A stretch of DNA of 64,000 nt from Calliphora vicina (lineage: Eukaryota > Arthropoda > Insecta > Diptera > Calliphoridae). Under the pieces are notes generated by a model. The model worked only from the letters and a program-made list of their open reading frames with translations. It ran no database searches and was not told the origin of the DNA. Position numbers and translations under genes: made by a program. The stretch lies in contig NC_088781.1 of the NCBI RefSeq assembly GCF_958450345.1, positions 55,878,315 to 55,942,314 of the forward strand, written 5' to 3'. Below, piece after piece: positions 45,234-58,282 of this stretch (the first letter of the stretch is position 1; each line of letters opens with the position of its first letter).

Positions 45234-45930
45234 AATATGTTAAAAAGAGTACGTATGTGAGAAGCACAAATTGGCCATAACGATATAATTTTGTATTTAA
45301 AATAATAATTGCAAAAATAAAAAAGTTATAAACCACTTCATTAGCCAGAGTTCTCCTCGTTGGCACATCCGATGGTCTTGACACACTTTAACCATTTTTC
45401 GCCATCGAACGCAGCAAGAGAATCATTCTCACTTCATGCGAGTTCGTCAAGTAGTGTCCGCAAGATATTTTTCCCGAAAAGCATCCATATGTCGTATACA
45501 TTTTCCCCACAGGTTGATTTACGATCTATGGATGACACTTGTAGCTCAGGAGCTGTTGTTAGCCTAGTTGATAGTTGCAGGAGCTTACTCTCAGATACAT
45601 GCGTTTGCTTTATAGTAGGAGGTTGCAGACAGCACCTTGTAGCCGATGTAGCCTCCTTGGATGTAAAGGAACGTATATTAAGATTCTACGAGATGGTAAT
45701 CGTGTTCGTTCCATAGGTTTAGTTGTGTTCAGATGCCTGCTCTAGTTCTGTTTTAGTCGACCACAAGCAGGATAAAAATAGCCTCACTTGTGTCTGTATG
45801 TCATGGGCAGTACACTATTGTTGATACAAATATGAACTATTGTTGATACGATGAATCCTCCACATACCACTGTTTATTATCCTCTTAGATATGAAGGTCC
45901 TTTCTGATGAGCCTCTTCTCATAAATCTTT
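45234..45930. other. No gene recognised
   Basis: A 118-codon plus frame at 45360-45716 has no domain I recognise and no splice or codon-use support. Its moderate GC suggests decayed element sequence. Confidence 0.5.
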
Positions 45931-47011
45931 TCTATGACTTAAAAATGCGAGATTTAAAATTTGTTAGCTTCAAATTGTCGAATTTTTTATCAACAAAGCG
46001 TCATATGTGGGAAGCTTTACATCTATAGTTTGTGAAAAATTCCGCTGAAGCATTCCAATTGCTCATCGAAGCACCGGTTTCAACGCGCGAGTGATGATTT
46101 GAGCTGGTTTAGAAGTGGTGATTTTGACACGGAAGACAAAGATCGCCCAGGTCAGCCAAAAAAGTTTGAAGACCAACAATTACTCCAATGCGAGTGATGA
46201 TTTGAGCTGGTTCAGAAGTGGTGATTTTGAAGACCAAGGATTGGAGGCATTACTCCATGAAGATTGTTTTTAAACTCAACAAGAGCTTGCAAAATCATTG
46301 GGAGCTACTCAATCAGCAATTTCAAAACGTTGGCAAGCAGCAGGATTCATCCAAAAGCAGGGAAATTGGTTACCATACGAATTGAAGCTGAGAGACATTG
46401 AAATATTTTGCGTGTTCGAAATGAAAATCATGATATCCGAAGCGTAAAAAATCGTAAGTGAAGCCCGGCCAACCAGCCGAATAGACACCAAAGCCAAATA
46501 TCCATGACGCTAAGGTTATGCTCTATATTTGGCAAAAGTGTCCTATTTACTATGAGTTACTGAATTCGGTCCACACCATTACAGGGAACCTGCACCGAAA
46601 CTGATTCGTTTGAAGCTAGCATTGGGCGAATAACGCCCAGAATATGCGGCCAGACATGTAAACGCAATATTCCATCATGGCAACGCTAGACCACATGTTG
46701 AAATACCTGTTAAAAACTATTTAGAAGGAAGTGTTTGGGAAGTTCTGCCTGGACCTTGCCCCGTGCGACTACTATTTGTTTCGATCGATGCAGAACGCTC
46801 TTTGTAACAGAGTATCCGATATTTGCTTGATTCGTTCTTGGCCTCAAAATATGAACAGTTCTTTTTGCTCTGAATCCATATGTTGCCAAAAAGATGGGAA
46901 AAGTTCATAGCTAACAATGGCCAATACTTTGAATAAATTTATATTTAACAAATGTTTCAAAATAAAAACTAAAAATTTAAAAAATCCCGCATTTTTAAGT
47001 CATATATCCAA
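45931..47011 (+). pseudogene. mariner relic D with internal duplication
   Basis: Both inverted ends are partly visible: TATGACTTAAAAATGCGAGA at 45933 and ATCCCGCATTTTTAAGTCAT ending ...ATATCCAA at 47011, followed by TA. The transposase is broken by many frameshifts. A segment around GAGTGATGATTTGAGCTGGT (near 46087) is repeated about 105 bp later (46192), duplicating the SGDFD region. LGIHML-type C-terminal text is degraded. Confidence 0.75.
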
Positions 47012-47013
47012 TA

Positions 47014-48956
47014 TAATAGCTTGTTTTATTTGATCTTGTTTAATAGAATTCCGGAATGCAGATAACTTTAAATTCAGCTAACACTTTCTCCTGTTGCTTT
47101 TTTCCAAAAAGGTACTCTACCAGTATTATGTGAACACCCTAAATGTTTTCATTGTTAAAAAAACATATTTCCGATTTCATTCATAATTCTAATATGTCAT
47201 AGAAATTATTATTCAACTTAAATTTGTTTACATGTGTTATTTGAATCTTTTAAAATACTTTATTTTTACATAAAACATTTTTGAACTTGAACTTGAATAT
47301 ATTTATTTATTGTAGCATCATTCAGTCATATCTTATATCTCTTCCACATTTCGGTCTCGCCACTGTATTTAAATAACAAATTGTGTGTATTTCATTTTCA
47401 AATGTTTGGGTTACTGATCTCTGAGGTGGTGATGATGATGTTGGGAATTTGAGAAAATTTTTTGGGAACTAAAATTAGAATTAGTTCAACGACCTACCTT
47501 AAGTGAAAATCTATTGTGTGATAAAAAAATTATTTTTAAACTATTTTCTAATTACATATATGTATTTAAGAGAAAATATTCTATTTATAGCTAGACATTA
47601 TGACGACTAAAAAAATATTTATTCAAATTTGGTAAAAAATAATGATGTGGGAACTAAAGACCAGCTAATATTTTTTAAAATTCTATTTTTTATAAATAGT
47701 TTTTTCTTTATAAAAAACCGTGTTTCACTCCCTGAATTAGAATTAGTAAGGTGTGGGGTTAACATCTAATAATTACACAAAATATTCAATAACTTAATTC
47801 ATTTCGTAATGTACAGAAAAAGTAATTATTCGTAAATACGAAAAGTAATTAGAAATTAATTACAAATTCAAACTTTATGAATACTTCAAAGGCTATACAC
47901 ACCCAACAAAAAAAGATGATGATTATTCAATTGTTTATTTCTTTTAACGTCTTTTTTACAATTCAAAGAACAGCTAAGAGGCTAAAAGCAGACAAAACCA
48001 GCAAAAGGAAACAATTTATACCCACTGCCATTCCAAAACAGCAACCATTTTTAATAAAACAAATAAAAAACGTAGATACCAGATAAAACCAGTTGTTGTG
48101 TTTTTCTTACATTTTAAACAAATTAAATTAAATTTCTTAAGAAAATTACCCAGTGAAATGAAGTGCAAAAGAAAACATTTTGCCACAACTTCTTTCTCTC
48201 TCCACTTCACTCCTAATTCAAAATCATTTATTACCCAAATTCAATGCAAAGGAAAATTGGCTGAGAAATGCAGCCAATTAAATACTTAAAATTACAAAAA
48301 GTACTCCAACAAATCAAGGAGTGGGGAAGCCAACAGATAGATAGAAAGATAGAGTGTTTGGGTAGTTTGAGAAAATTCATTACAAACAAATTAACAAATA
48401 AATCAAATTTCAATACGAAATTATTTTCGTTTTGGCTTAAAACAATTTATAATGATTTCTGTAGCATCCAGAGTGGAATAAACTTCTTAAGTAAGACGAT
48501 TTTCATGCCATGCCTAAACGCTTCTTTAAATTTCATCATCCTTTGCTAGAAACTCTTGACTGCTGACGACTCTGACAGACAGCAGGAATACAAGTGTTGC
48601 CAAAAGAAGTATAAAAACCTCTTCAAAAATCATTTATCTAAATTAATTCCTGTCGTTTACATTTGAAAAACAAATCAAAGATTAAGACAAACATTAGTTT
48701 TAACCCTGTGTACAAGTTCATCATCATCACCACCATTATCATTTCTTCGCTTCTTTGGCTCTCAGTTGTTCCCATTCCCTTATTTGGATGGATTTTGTTG
48801 AAATTATTTAAAACAATAAATGTTTGTTTGTGTGAGCGTGTAGTAAGTAAGTCTTCTGTTTTTAGCAGGAATTTTTACAAAAGGAAGGAAGGAAAATACT
48901 GTGGCAATGCCAAGGAATAGAAATAATACTTACATATGTAAAGTGTTGTTAATTTT
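47014..48956. other. No gene recognised
   Basis: AT-rich DNA. Several short frames on both strands (for example 48268-48549 plus) lack domains. Confidence 0.6.
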
Positions 48957-49320
48957 AGGGTAATAGAGAACTTAAAAATGCTGGATTTTATCAAATTTTT
49001 AGCTTTTATTTTGAAACATTTGTACAATCTATGACCTTTTCACACCTTTCGGGCAATATAGGGATTCCTTGCCAAAAGGAATGCCATGATGGAATATTAC
49101 GGTTTCATGCCTGGCCGCATTTTCTAGGCAATTTTCGGCCAATGCTAGCTTCAAATCAGTTGCGTTCGGTACAGGTTCCCTGTCATGATCTGGCCAGATT
49201 TCAGCAGCTCATATCTTCATTTTTGCTCCATTTTGCTAAGGCAACAGAGTGTTGCCTTAGCGTCATGGATATTTAGCTTTGGTGTCGATTCCGGACCGGG
49301 CTTCACATACGATCTCATAT
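48957..49320 (-). pseudogene. mariner relic E
   Basis: The minus-strand 3' end CCAGCATTTTTAAGTTCTCT lies at 48968-48987, preceded by CTTTTATTTTGAAACATTTG in inverted sense. Pieces of GxPxESTPKLNIHD, ELLKSGQIMTGNLYRTQ and the end NIGIPCQ region remain. It lacks the N-terminal half. GCTAAGGCAAC/GTTGCCTTAGC (49236-49262) forms an 11-bp hairpin inside it, absent from other copies. Confidence 0.65.
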
Positions 49321-49515
49321 GCAGAAACTATTGTTCACAAAATTAAGTGAATACGTTATGGTAAACTTTGGAAATGTGGAATTCAAGCCTTCTAGTAGCC
49401 TCCGTCTTCTTGGTATTTAAAGTCCCTAAAGAATTGTGGCTGAAATGTGTGCACAGAAGATATCTGAATGTCATGTCCTAATGTTAAAATAGATAAAATG
49501 GATATTAGAGGAGAT

Positions 49516-49596
49516 CAGTATTAAGTACGAACAGTCTTGCATCATTGTAAATACAGATTCTCACAGGAATACAATAACAGTTCGCACTTAATACTG
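49516..49596. repeat. 81-bp inverted repeat next to a CR1-like element
   Basis: CAGTATTAAGTACGAAC (49516-49532) pairs with GTTCGCACTTAATACTG (49580-49596) with one mismatch, with a 47-nt loop. May be the trace of a small hairpin element. Confidence 0.5.
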
Positions 49597-49599
49597 AAC

Positions 49600-50830
49600 T
49601 TCTAATTAAGGCGCGAAAAAGCTCTATACGAGCAACGCCTTCGTACACGGGGTAATAAAAGCTTTTGGTCATTCATTAAAAGAGTAAAGGATAATGCTAG
49701 TTCCTCAATTCCGACTCTTTTAAAGGATGACCAAACAATCACTGTACCGGTTGATAAAGCTTGATAGAGTATGGCATGGTGCGCTTTTAGCAAAACTTAT
49801 TGCTTTTGGTGTCGGTAATAATTTCTCTCGATTTATATCGAGCTTTCTCAGAGATCGCACTATACGAGTTGTTATAGATGGAATATTATCAAACGAGTTC
49901 AAGATCAAGTCAGGGGTACCGCAAGGCTCCGTTCTTTCTCCTACTCTATTTCTTATTTTTCTAAACGACCTTCTTCGTCAAACTTCCAACCCTATCTATT
50001 CTTTTGCAGATGACAGCAACATTTGCCATTCTTATTCATTCAGTTATAGACCAAGTCTGTTGGAGATTGGGGAAATAAGACGAATAGTGTCGCTTTCAAT
50101 ACTCGCAAGACTCAGTGTTGACACAAAAACGAACGACAGACTATGTTGCTTCATCTGTATTTATGGATTGTGTAAATATTGTAGAATCAGACGCTCTTGA
50201 TGTTCTCGGCATGAAAATACAATGTGATGTCCGTTGGTCTAAACACATTTTCAAGTGTCGAAAGAAGCATTCAAGTGTCTCGGATTTCTGAAACGGTGTA
50301 GGAATTACTTCACTCCATCTGATCTCCTCACTATTTACACCACCTATATCCGACTTCAAATTCTATTTTGGAGCTTCTCGACCGCGTATAGGAGTAACAG
50401 TAGGGTATCCAACTCTATTGATTCACTGGAGCACCGACGCAATGTGGGCTGTGTTTCACTGTTCTATCGTTACTACAATGGAATGTGTTCTGATGAAATT
50501 AGGGAACTTGTTCCTGATACCCGCAGATTTGTACGTAATACACGTTTTTCATCAAGAACACATCCCTTTGTGGTCGATTGGACAGTGGACCTCATAACAC
50601 ACTACAGGAAAAATTCGTTCTTTAGCCGTACTGTCCGTATGTGGAACAAACTTCCCGCTCAAGTCTTTCCTGTCATTTTCAACGTCGGAAATTTCAAATC
50701 GAATGTCCACAAACACTACTCTCTCTTTCCTCCCTCCCATAACCTATTTTCCTAGTTCCAACACAATGTTTTGCATGAGTAGGGGTCATCCCTGAGGGCT
50801 GTTGTTTTCCGACTTTCACTACGTTGCGAT
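49600..50830 (+). pseudogene. CR1/Jockey-group non-LTR retrotransposon, internally deleted
   Basis: Frame pieces in order: linker ALYEQRLRTRGNKSFWSFIK then SSSIPTLLKDDQTITVP and a stop; RT RVWHGALLAKLIAFGVGN, FISSFLRDRTIRVVIDG, FKIKSGVPQGSVLSPTLFLI, SFADDSNICHSYSF (catalytic FADD present); then a deletion; then AFKCLGFLKRCRNYFTPSDL, SIDSLEHRRNVGCVSLFYRY and VRMWNKLPAQVFPVIFNVGN near the C-terminus, ending in PSHNLFS at 50753. The endonuclease is missing. A second copy of the same family is at 60045. The 3' UTR probably extends to about 50830. Confidence 0.75.
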
Positions 50831-53454
50831 GAGAAAACTGATAAAGCAGCTTCTGCAATAGTTCTGCATTTTACGAAAATAGTTTGTTATTGGGTTAACT
50901 GAAAACTACTGTTAGAATAGGTTTTATTAGAGAAATGAGTACCCATTAGTTTTGTATTTCACAGGACCAAAGCATTAATATATTTAAAATTTCCAAAGTC
51001 ATTCTACGTAGCAATTTGTAAACTGTTTCATTTGGGTTTTGTTATCTATGAAAATTTCAATATTTGAAATGGATCGATTCTATTCAATGCCTCTAGATTC
51101 GAAAGAAATGATACCCAAAAACAAGTAAATCGATTACAAGATATTCTATGATAAAATGGAGGGTATCCTGTCTTTTCTAACAACACCATCTGCAGATATT
51201 TTACAGGTACCTAGGGTGGATAAGAAAAAATGGTAATAAATGTATTTTCGAAACTACTGGTTAGATTGAAAAATTATAGTGGTAACATAAGCTTTTAGAA
51301 AATGCACACATTTGTACAAGTTAAAAGCAGTATCTCTCCTTATGGTATAAAATTTTTCGGTCTATTAGTCCGATTAGTAGTTTAGAAGAAAATTTATTAG
51401 CTGCAATGGCTGATTTTTGTTGGATGTAATATTCCTGTTAATAGCTTGAATATAATTATCGGTCACCAGTTATCTCTCTTTGACATAACTGTTGGAATCT
51501 CCTTGTCCTATTAGATTTGAGAAGTCATAGAGCCAGTATTTTTATTTTGGAAATCATGCTTATATAGATAGTAGCAATGAGTTACTAGATACTTTAATGT
51601 GGAGTTTTCCATTTTGCTTTAATTTAATTCCAGCTGACTACCAAATATGAGTATTTAATACTAAGATTTACAGAGTAGACGAATTCATGCTTTCTTGAAG
51701 AGTTTATAATTGGTAATTGACTCGCTCAAATATGTCGCTATACTTTAATGATCTACGTGATTACAATAATTTATGTTCTTATTTTGTATTTAATGAATTA
51801 TTTAATATTCTTTGGGGGAGAATGAATGAAACTTAAAAAGATAGAGGGTAACAAATGTTCTACGAACTCTAAACTTTCATACTGAATGCATATCTCCCTG
51901 CTCTTCCATAACAAACATACTAATTTTCAATCTGAAAAAATCTACAAAAACTTTCATGGAGATTTCATTGTATTTGAACCCTTCGATAAAGCTTTATGGG
52001 TTTTGCTATCTTGCATAATGATCTAACTAATCTGGCATTGAGTTGAAGTGGATTATAGACTTTAATTACTTCCTTGTTACCACAATAGATTAAAAGGCTT
52101 TAGTATACCGGACCAAAAGCAAACTTTTTTGGAATCTCTCCTACTTAGTTTAGAGTTCTTTTCATTTGCCAAATTATTCATAATAACGCATGCTTGCCAT
52201 GCTTTGCATTGCTATTTTCTGACGATCTTTTGGTCATCATATCAGCGTAGGAAAATATTCATGGACTTGGGCTACAAAATTCTTTGCCATCCAAATTGCC
52301 CTATAGTCGTTTTTTGTTTAGTACTATCTACATTGCTATTGTAAGAAAGTCTTATCGTCAGCATTTCTTCGCCTTCATAATCAGTTGCGTTCTTACCTTT
52401 GCACTCAAAGCGTGGTCATAAAAATCATGCGCCACAATCAACAATGAGATCAAAATATGTCAAGAGAAAAATAATTTGTAAATCATAGACAATAACAAGC
52501 TAGGAAGAATCAATTTGTAAACATAACTTAGTGAATCTATAACTCTGTGGATGCGGATTCCGTAATGCACCATCAACTTTCGAGATAATGAATTCAAAAA
52601 CCCTCGAGACCAAATATTTTCCCTCCTTAATTTTAAATTTCTTTTACTCCTGCCTTGCCCAGACTTATACGTTTAATTTGGTTGGAAGTTCCGCGAACGT
52701 GAATGGTTATTGACTGCCGGTTATAAAATTTCGTCTAATACATGTACGGCGTCACTGCATAGATCGTCTATCGCCTTGCGTGCTTAATGAGGACAAACTT
52801 ACATATCCAGTATGGAGACAGTTACAGTACCCCGCTGTTCTCATACATAAACGCATCTACTTCCCAACAATTGGCCGTCAAGTCTGAGGACCAATCGAAG
52901 GGTTACCGCAACAAGAGTCATAAAGCGCTATTTATTCTGGTTAAGATATCCAGAATACTGCTAACCCCACGAACTCGACAAGAAAGATTGCACGAAATAC
53001 CAGGAGAGTACCTCAGGTTTAAGGAACCAGCACTGCCCAGACAGCAGCAACTGAAAAGGTTTTGAGCTCCAAACGTAACAGCTCTCAGAATGAAGGGGCA
53101 TATCTCCGAAAAGGAGAAAACTCCTGGTCCAGTGTCATCCACAAGAAGACTCTTCACGAGGCAGTTAAAGATAGCCTGTTGGTGGCTCTGGCATGCGTAA
53201 GGGACTTCTAAATTACTCCTTTAGTAAAGGAATGGGGCACAATCGACACAAAATTTACTGAGCTCTTTATGGATCACGTAATCGCAACAGGAATAGTCCG
53301 GTATCTCTTTTCGATTCTAGTAAGATTCACAAGGGATACAGTTTAATCAGATTCTTGGACGTTTTATCGAAGGATTTGCTAGGATTGGTTACCAAAAATG
53401 GGTATTAATGGCAGCGATGATTTTCTAATGTCTGAAGCTTTAAATTGGCAACAA
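50831..53454. other. No gene recognised
   Basis: Long stretch without recognisable domains. 52780-53390 is less AT-rich and contains a 92-codon plus frame (52787-53065) that might be decayed retroelement sequence upstream of the piece at 53455, but no motif supports this. Confidence 0.5.
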
Positions 53455-53941
53455 TTCGAGGAAACATGGCCTGTCCTATAAAGACTTCTGTAGAAGTTGT
53501 CAAAATAAAGAGGAGGATGAGACCATTTTTCATTGCCTTTATCATTTTCTGGCATTAGGAGATCTACGCTTAAGTTTTCTGGGACATTGTTCCTTAAATA
53601 GTCTTTCTGAGCATTCGGTCATGAAGCTAGAGTGCATAAATGCCTTTGTCAGGAATAGCAATTGGCCAAATCAGGCCAAACACGGGAATCTTCACGGAGA
53701 GAACCAATATCTGTCACTTATCTGGTGCTTAACATTCTCCTCTCTCTGTTTTCTGACCTCCTTCCTCTTCACTTCTTCTACTTCTTCATTGTATCTGACT
53801 GTCCCCTTCTCTTTTCTTTTCTATCTGTCCCTATTTTTCTATCTTTATTTTCAGGTAACACAAAGGGACCTATTGCCTGGACCCAAGTGAGCTGCTCTGT
53901 TTCCTGTCTCCACTATGTGGCTGTCTGAGAACCTAACCTAA
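53455..53941 (+). pseudogene. I/LOA retroelement C-terminus and 3' UTR
   Basis: GLSYKDFCRSCQNKEEDETI then LALGDLRLSFLGHCSLNSLS, VMKLECINAFVRNSNWPNQA. This is the same C-terminal Cys motif and tail as the nested element at 34395. The 3' UTR GTAACACAAAGGGACC...CCTAACCTAAGC matches 45139-45233. No RT or RNase H remains here. Confidence 0.65.
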
Positions 53942-55954
53942 GCTTCAGAATCCCAGCATTTCAATGAATGACTGATCTGAAAATTGTACCTTGCAAAACA
54001 TAATTAGAGAGTTCTTGATTTTCGTCATATCCGAAACCGGTTCAATTGCTCTAAAAAAGGTGGGATTGGAAGTTCGGCTATTGGGACACTTATTTGATGC
54101 AGTTTTGTGTAGCAATATACAAGACAATGGCGGGAAACATGAGCATGTTAGACATTGTACTATAGTTTTATATTAGTGAATATCGTAGCTGTATGCTGGA
54201 ATTTACCAACCTAGAATTGGTAACCAGAATTGGCTGCATGGTACCCTGACAATTATAATTTTTCTGCATACTATTTTGAGCGATATTTTTCTAGATTAGG
54301 AGCTCTGTTTCTGTAATGGAGAGATAACCTGACACTGTTTCATTGTGCTGGAAACGATTTGTTTCCATTGTCATTGACTACAAACGGTTTCTGTGGAGTT
54401 GTAGGAATTAAGAAGAGATAGGATTTAGATTTTTAGGTCAGACATTAATTTGAAAACCTTTAGGTGCTTCATCAGGATAAATTCTCTGGAAGGTGCGTTG
54501 TTTGCGCTGACTACCATCTATAACGAATCTAACGTTTCCTTTATTTGAATGGAATGACAGTCAAAACATTAATTATTCAAATTAACCAATACCTAGTCAG
54601 ATTAAGCAAACAAACATGCACGTTTTTATAAATAAATCGCCATATTAGCAACACTACAAATAGTATATGTTTATTTGATTCTATTATTGAGGCGTGAGTT
54701 TGCTTAAAATTAAACAACAATTTCTCAGGCAAAATAATAAATGACATGATGTCTGAGATTTGATGAAGATTTTCAACTAGAGATGTCTATGATTACAATT
54801 CGTATTATTCATCAAATAATACACACTTTCAAATCTCACACAGAAACGTAATAAGGGGTTAATGAAAAAGTACACAGTTCTCGAATATTAAGAACAAACA
54901 ACAAAAAAAAAACAACAAATAAACTGATACACTAAAAATCAGCCCTTAAACATACGACGATGATGATATTATCACAGGGAAAAAGATACAAATCGTGAAA
55001 TGTAAAATAAAATGAAATATACGTACATATGTATGTTAATAATGTAAGAGAGTCTAAGAAAAATTTACATAATGAATGTTTAAACGTTAATAACTCATTT
55101 TGAAATTCCGCGGTGACGTTGTTACTGTATGTGGCATGAGAGCGGGAATGGGCATGAAAGTACAGGAAACCAAACGAAATGAAACCGTTGTAAATGTCGT
55201 AAACAAATTAAAAAATTTTCACAAAATACCAGGTTACACATTCATATCAAAAATAAACCATCTTTCTCCCACAGAATTCTGCTGTTTCACATTTTATTTA
55301 CTCCTTTCAACAAATGCCACATACAGGTTTATATTAAATATTTTCATTTTCATTTTCCCTTACCAACAACGCAAATAGAGAGAAAAAAACAAAACTTAAT
55401 AATTAGAATGTAATATTTTATACTGCCTGCCTCTACACTCTTCTGTATTTGGTGGCGTTCTGGGTAAACTTTGAAACATTTTTCCATATCCTACTCGTTC
55501 ATAATAAATAAATAAATATACAATATAATTACAACCCTTTTGCATAATTTTGCTCTAGTCATCGTCATCATTTTAATATTTTGACGCGTTCAAAAGAAAC
55601 ACACGTACTTTTACTATTTTCATACAGAGGACTCAAATCGCGCTGTTTTTGTCGTCTGATGGAAAATTCCAATTATTTTATTAATGTTGGCTGGCTTTTC
55701 TAGGGTCACACAAAGATGGTTGTTGTCTAAATGGAAATATTAGCAAATTATTAAATATTTTATAACCAATAGGTAAATATTATAATAGAATGTTGCGAGT
55801 AGGAGTGTGTGAGGGTATAGAATCGGCTTCATTTGTATCCAAAGTATTTAGAAATGGTGTGGCTATTTCCAGCTAAAAGTATATAAATGAAAATGGTGGA
55901 GTTTAGGTTTAGAACTAGGATTATATAGGCTATCTTGGTTATATGAAACTTACG
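53942..55954. other. No gene recognised
   Basis: AT-rich. Frames at 53945-54127, 53991-54176 and 55100-55378 are short and carry no motif. Confidence 0.6.
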
Positions 55955-57552
55955 AAAGGGTTAATTGTCAAACGAACTGTCATACTGCGTTCACTTTTTG
56001 ACATTTATGATCAGTATACTTTGGAAAATCATCATGAATGACGTCTGAAGAACGCTACCAAATTATCCAAATTTGCTTTGATAATTAGTCATCGATTCGC
56101 GCAACTTATAGATGACTGTTTTATCGCAAAATTTTCTTCAGCGATGAGACTCATTTATGGCTTAACTGGTTTGTTAATAAACTAAATTGTCGAATATGGA
56201 GTGAGACCAATCCGCCAACAGACCCTACATACTCCAGCACTTGACCTGTCGAAGGTCTTCGAAACAGTCAGTCACGCCACAATCTTCCACGACATCATGC
56301 AGTCCACATTGCCCAACAACATGAAGAGATGGATAGTGAATTATCTGAGTGGCAGGCAGTCGTTCGTGGAGTTTAGAGACAAATGCTCAAAACCCCGTAG
56401 AGTTAAATAAGGAGTCCCTCAGGGCGGGGTCCTGTCGCCACTCCTGTTTAACTTCTACCTCTCTAAACTCCCAGTGGCCCCAAAGGGTGTCGAGGTTATC
56501 ACCTATGTGGACGACTGCACCATCTTGGCGACAGGTCACAAATTTGATGAGCTTTGGAGTGGAGAAATATTCAAAGCTGTCAAAATGCAGCCTTAATGAC
56601 CGTCACAGGCTGCCTCCAAATTACATTCGAACACCACCTTCACAAGGAAACTAAGGTTCTACCGGTCAAGGAACATAACGACATGCTGACGCAACAGTTC
56701 TTTCTGGGATGTCACCGGAGGAGTCATCCAAACTTCAACATCACACAGTTGCATGTCAGACATGACCTTAGAAAATACGAGGAGAGCATAAAGAGGTATG
56801 TGCAGGATCCATTGGATCGCAGCTCGTATATGACAGCTTTGAACGACATTCATAGAGACGCCATCAATTCCGCGGTAGCAGGATACCGTATGAATGTCGT
56901 ACTTGGAGGTCGCCCACCACCGATAGCAGACGCCGAGAAGATTCTGCCGCGGAAAACAAGACTCGTTCTGGCACAACTAAGATCAGGATGGAGCAACAGG
57001 CTGAATGCCTTCTGATCCCGCATAGACCGTGCCGTCCTCAAATTATGCCCAGCATGTGGACAAGGTCCTCATGATACCCTCCACATTTTCAACTGTTCTG
57101 CCAGCACTACTTCACTACATCCAGTAGTGGGACCCATCCATCAGAAGTAGCACAATTTCTTGGACTTGATATTGCAGAACCCTCAGATTAAATATTGTAA
57201 AATTGTTCATACTGCTACAACAACAACCACATACTCCTTTACATCCAGAAAAATGCACCGTTTGGTGTGGTTTACACGCTGGGCATAATCGGACCTTATT
57301 TCTTCAAAAATTAAGCCGGAGCTCGCGTTTCGGTCAGTGGAGATCGTTACCATGATTTTTTGTTTGAAAATATGGATGAAATTGATTCGGAGAGATGTGG
57401 TTTCAACAGGATGATGCTACGTGCGCTACCGCAATCATTGATTTATTTCCTGTTGGGCCACATGAAGTCACTGGTTTATTCTGATAAATAAACCAGCAAT
57501 AATTGACGACTTGGAGGCTAACATTGTCCGTGTTACTCGTGATATACGTCCA
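55955..57552 (+). pseudogene. DUF4817-type Tc1/mariner element, copy 2, split by a Jockey insertion
   Basis: The left half (to 56235) has MTSEERYQIIQICFDN from the ATG at 56038, then after a deletion FYRKIFFSDETHLWLNWFVN, KLNCRIWSE and the start of the (Q)QTLHTP linker. The right half (from 57236) continues PLHPEKCTVWCGLHAGHIIG, PYFFKN, QDDATCATAIIDLF (second catalytic block, QDGAT altered to QDDAT) and NKPAIIDDLEANIVRVTRDI, ending at 57552 where a mariner begins. The two halves read through once the inserted element and one copy of its 9-bp duplication are ignored. Several stops; inactive. Confidence 0.75.
56236..57228 (+). pseudogene. Jockey-like retrotransposon nested in the Tc1/mariner element
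   Basis: Flanked by ACATACTCC at 56227-56235 and 57229-57237. 5' truncated inside RT at ALDLSKVFETVSHATIFHDI, then MKRWIVNYLSGRQSFVEFRD, a stop, GVPQGGVLSPLLFNFYLSKL and the catalytic YVDD in VITYVDDCTILATGHKFDEL. A deletion then joins to the C-terminal part: CQNAALMTVTGCLQITFEHH, KVLPVKEHNDMLTQQFFLGC, LPRKTRLVLAQLRSGWSNRL. After a stop comes a C-terminal zinc-knuckle-like CPACGQGPHDTLHIFNC. The tail ends ACTGCTACAACAACAACC. Confidence 0.8.
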
Positions 57553-58280
57553 GTAAACTAAAGCTGCAGCACACCGATTTCTCAGTGAAAGTTTTTCAAC
57601 GGTTTCAACGATCGAGAGATGATTTGTGCGGTTCAGAAGCGATGATTTTGACATGGAAGACAAAGATCGCCCATGCCAGCTAAAAAAGATTGTTGTCAAA
57701 CTCAAGAACAACTTTAAAAATCATTGGGAGCTACTCAACCAGCAATTTCAAAATGTTTGAAAGCAGCAGGATTCAACCAAAAGCAGGGAAATTGGGTACC
57801 ATTCGAATTGAAGCTAAGAGACATTGAAAGACGATTATGTATGTCTGAAATACTGCTTGAACGCTATAAAAGTCCCATTTTTGCACCGAATCATTACTTG
57901 CAATGAAAAGTGGATCTATTACGATAACCCAAAGCGTAAGAGATCGAATGTGTAGCCCGGCCATCCAGCCGAATCGACACCAAAGCCAAATATCCATGGC
58001 GCTAAGGTAATCCACGGTATTTGGTTGGAACCAAAGTGTCCTATCTAATATGAGCTGCTGAAATATGACCAGACCATCCCATGGAACATGTACAGAACGC
58101 AACTGATTCGTTTGAAGCGAGCATTGACTGAAAACCTCCGGAATATGCGGCCAGTCATTAAACCGTAATATTCCGTCATGAAATGTTGCAATGCCTGTTA
58201 AAAACTATTTAAAAAGAAGTGGTTAGGAAGTTTTGCCTCAATCGCCTTATATATCCCTCATTTTTAAGTCATATACCCAA
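57553..58280 (+). pseudogene. mariner relic F
   Basis: 5' truncated, starting in the HTH region (AAAHRFLSES-like), then QPAISKCLKAAGFNQKQGNW, VPFELKLRDIERRLCMSEIL, HYDNPK-type and NIHGAK pieces. It lacks most of the C-terminal third; CCTCATTTTTAAGTCATATACCCAA closes it at 58280, followed by TA. Multiple frameshifts. Confidence 0.75.
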
Positions 58281-58282
58281 TA

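Noticed and set aside
45360..45716. 118-codon frame as a possible host gene
   Set aside because: No domain, no start context or splice partner, and flanked by transposon relics on both sides.
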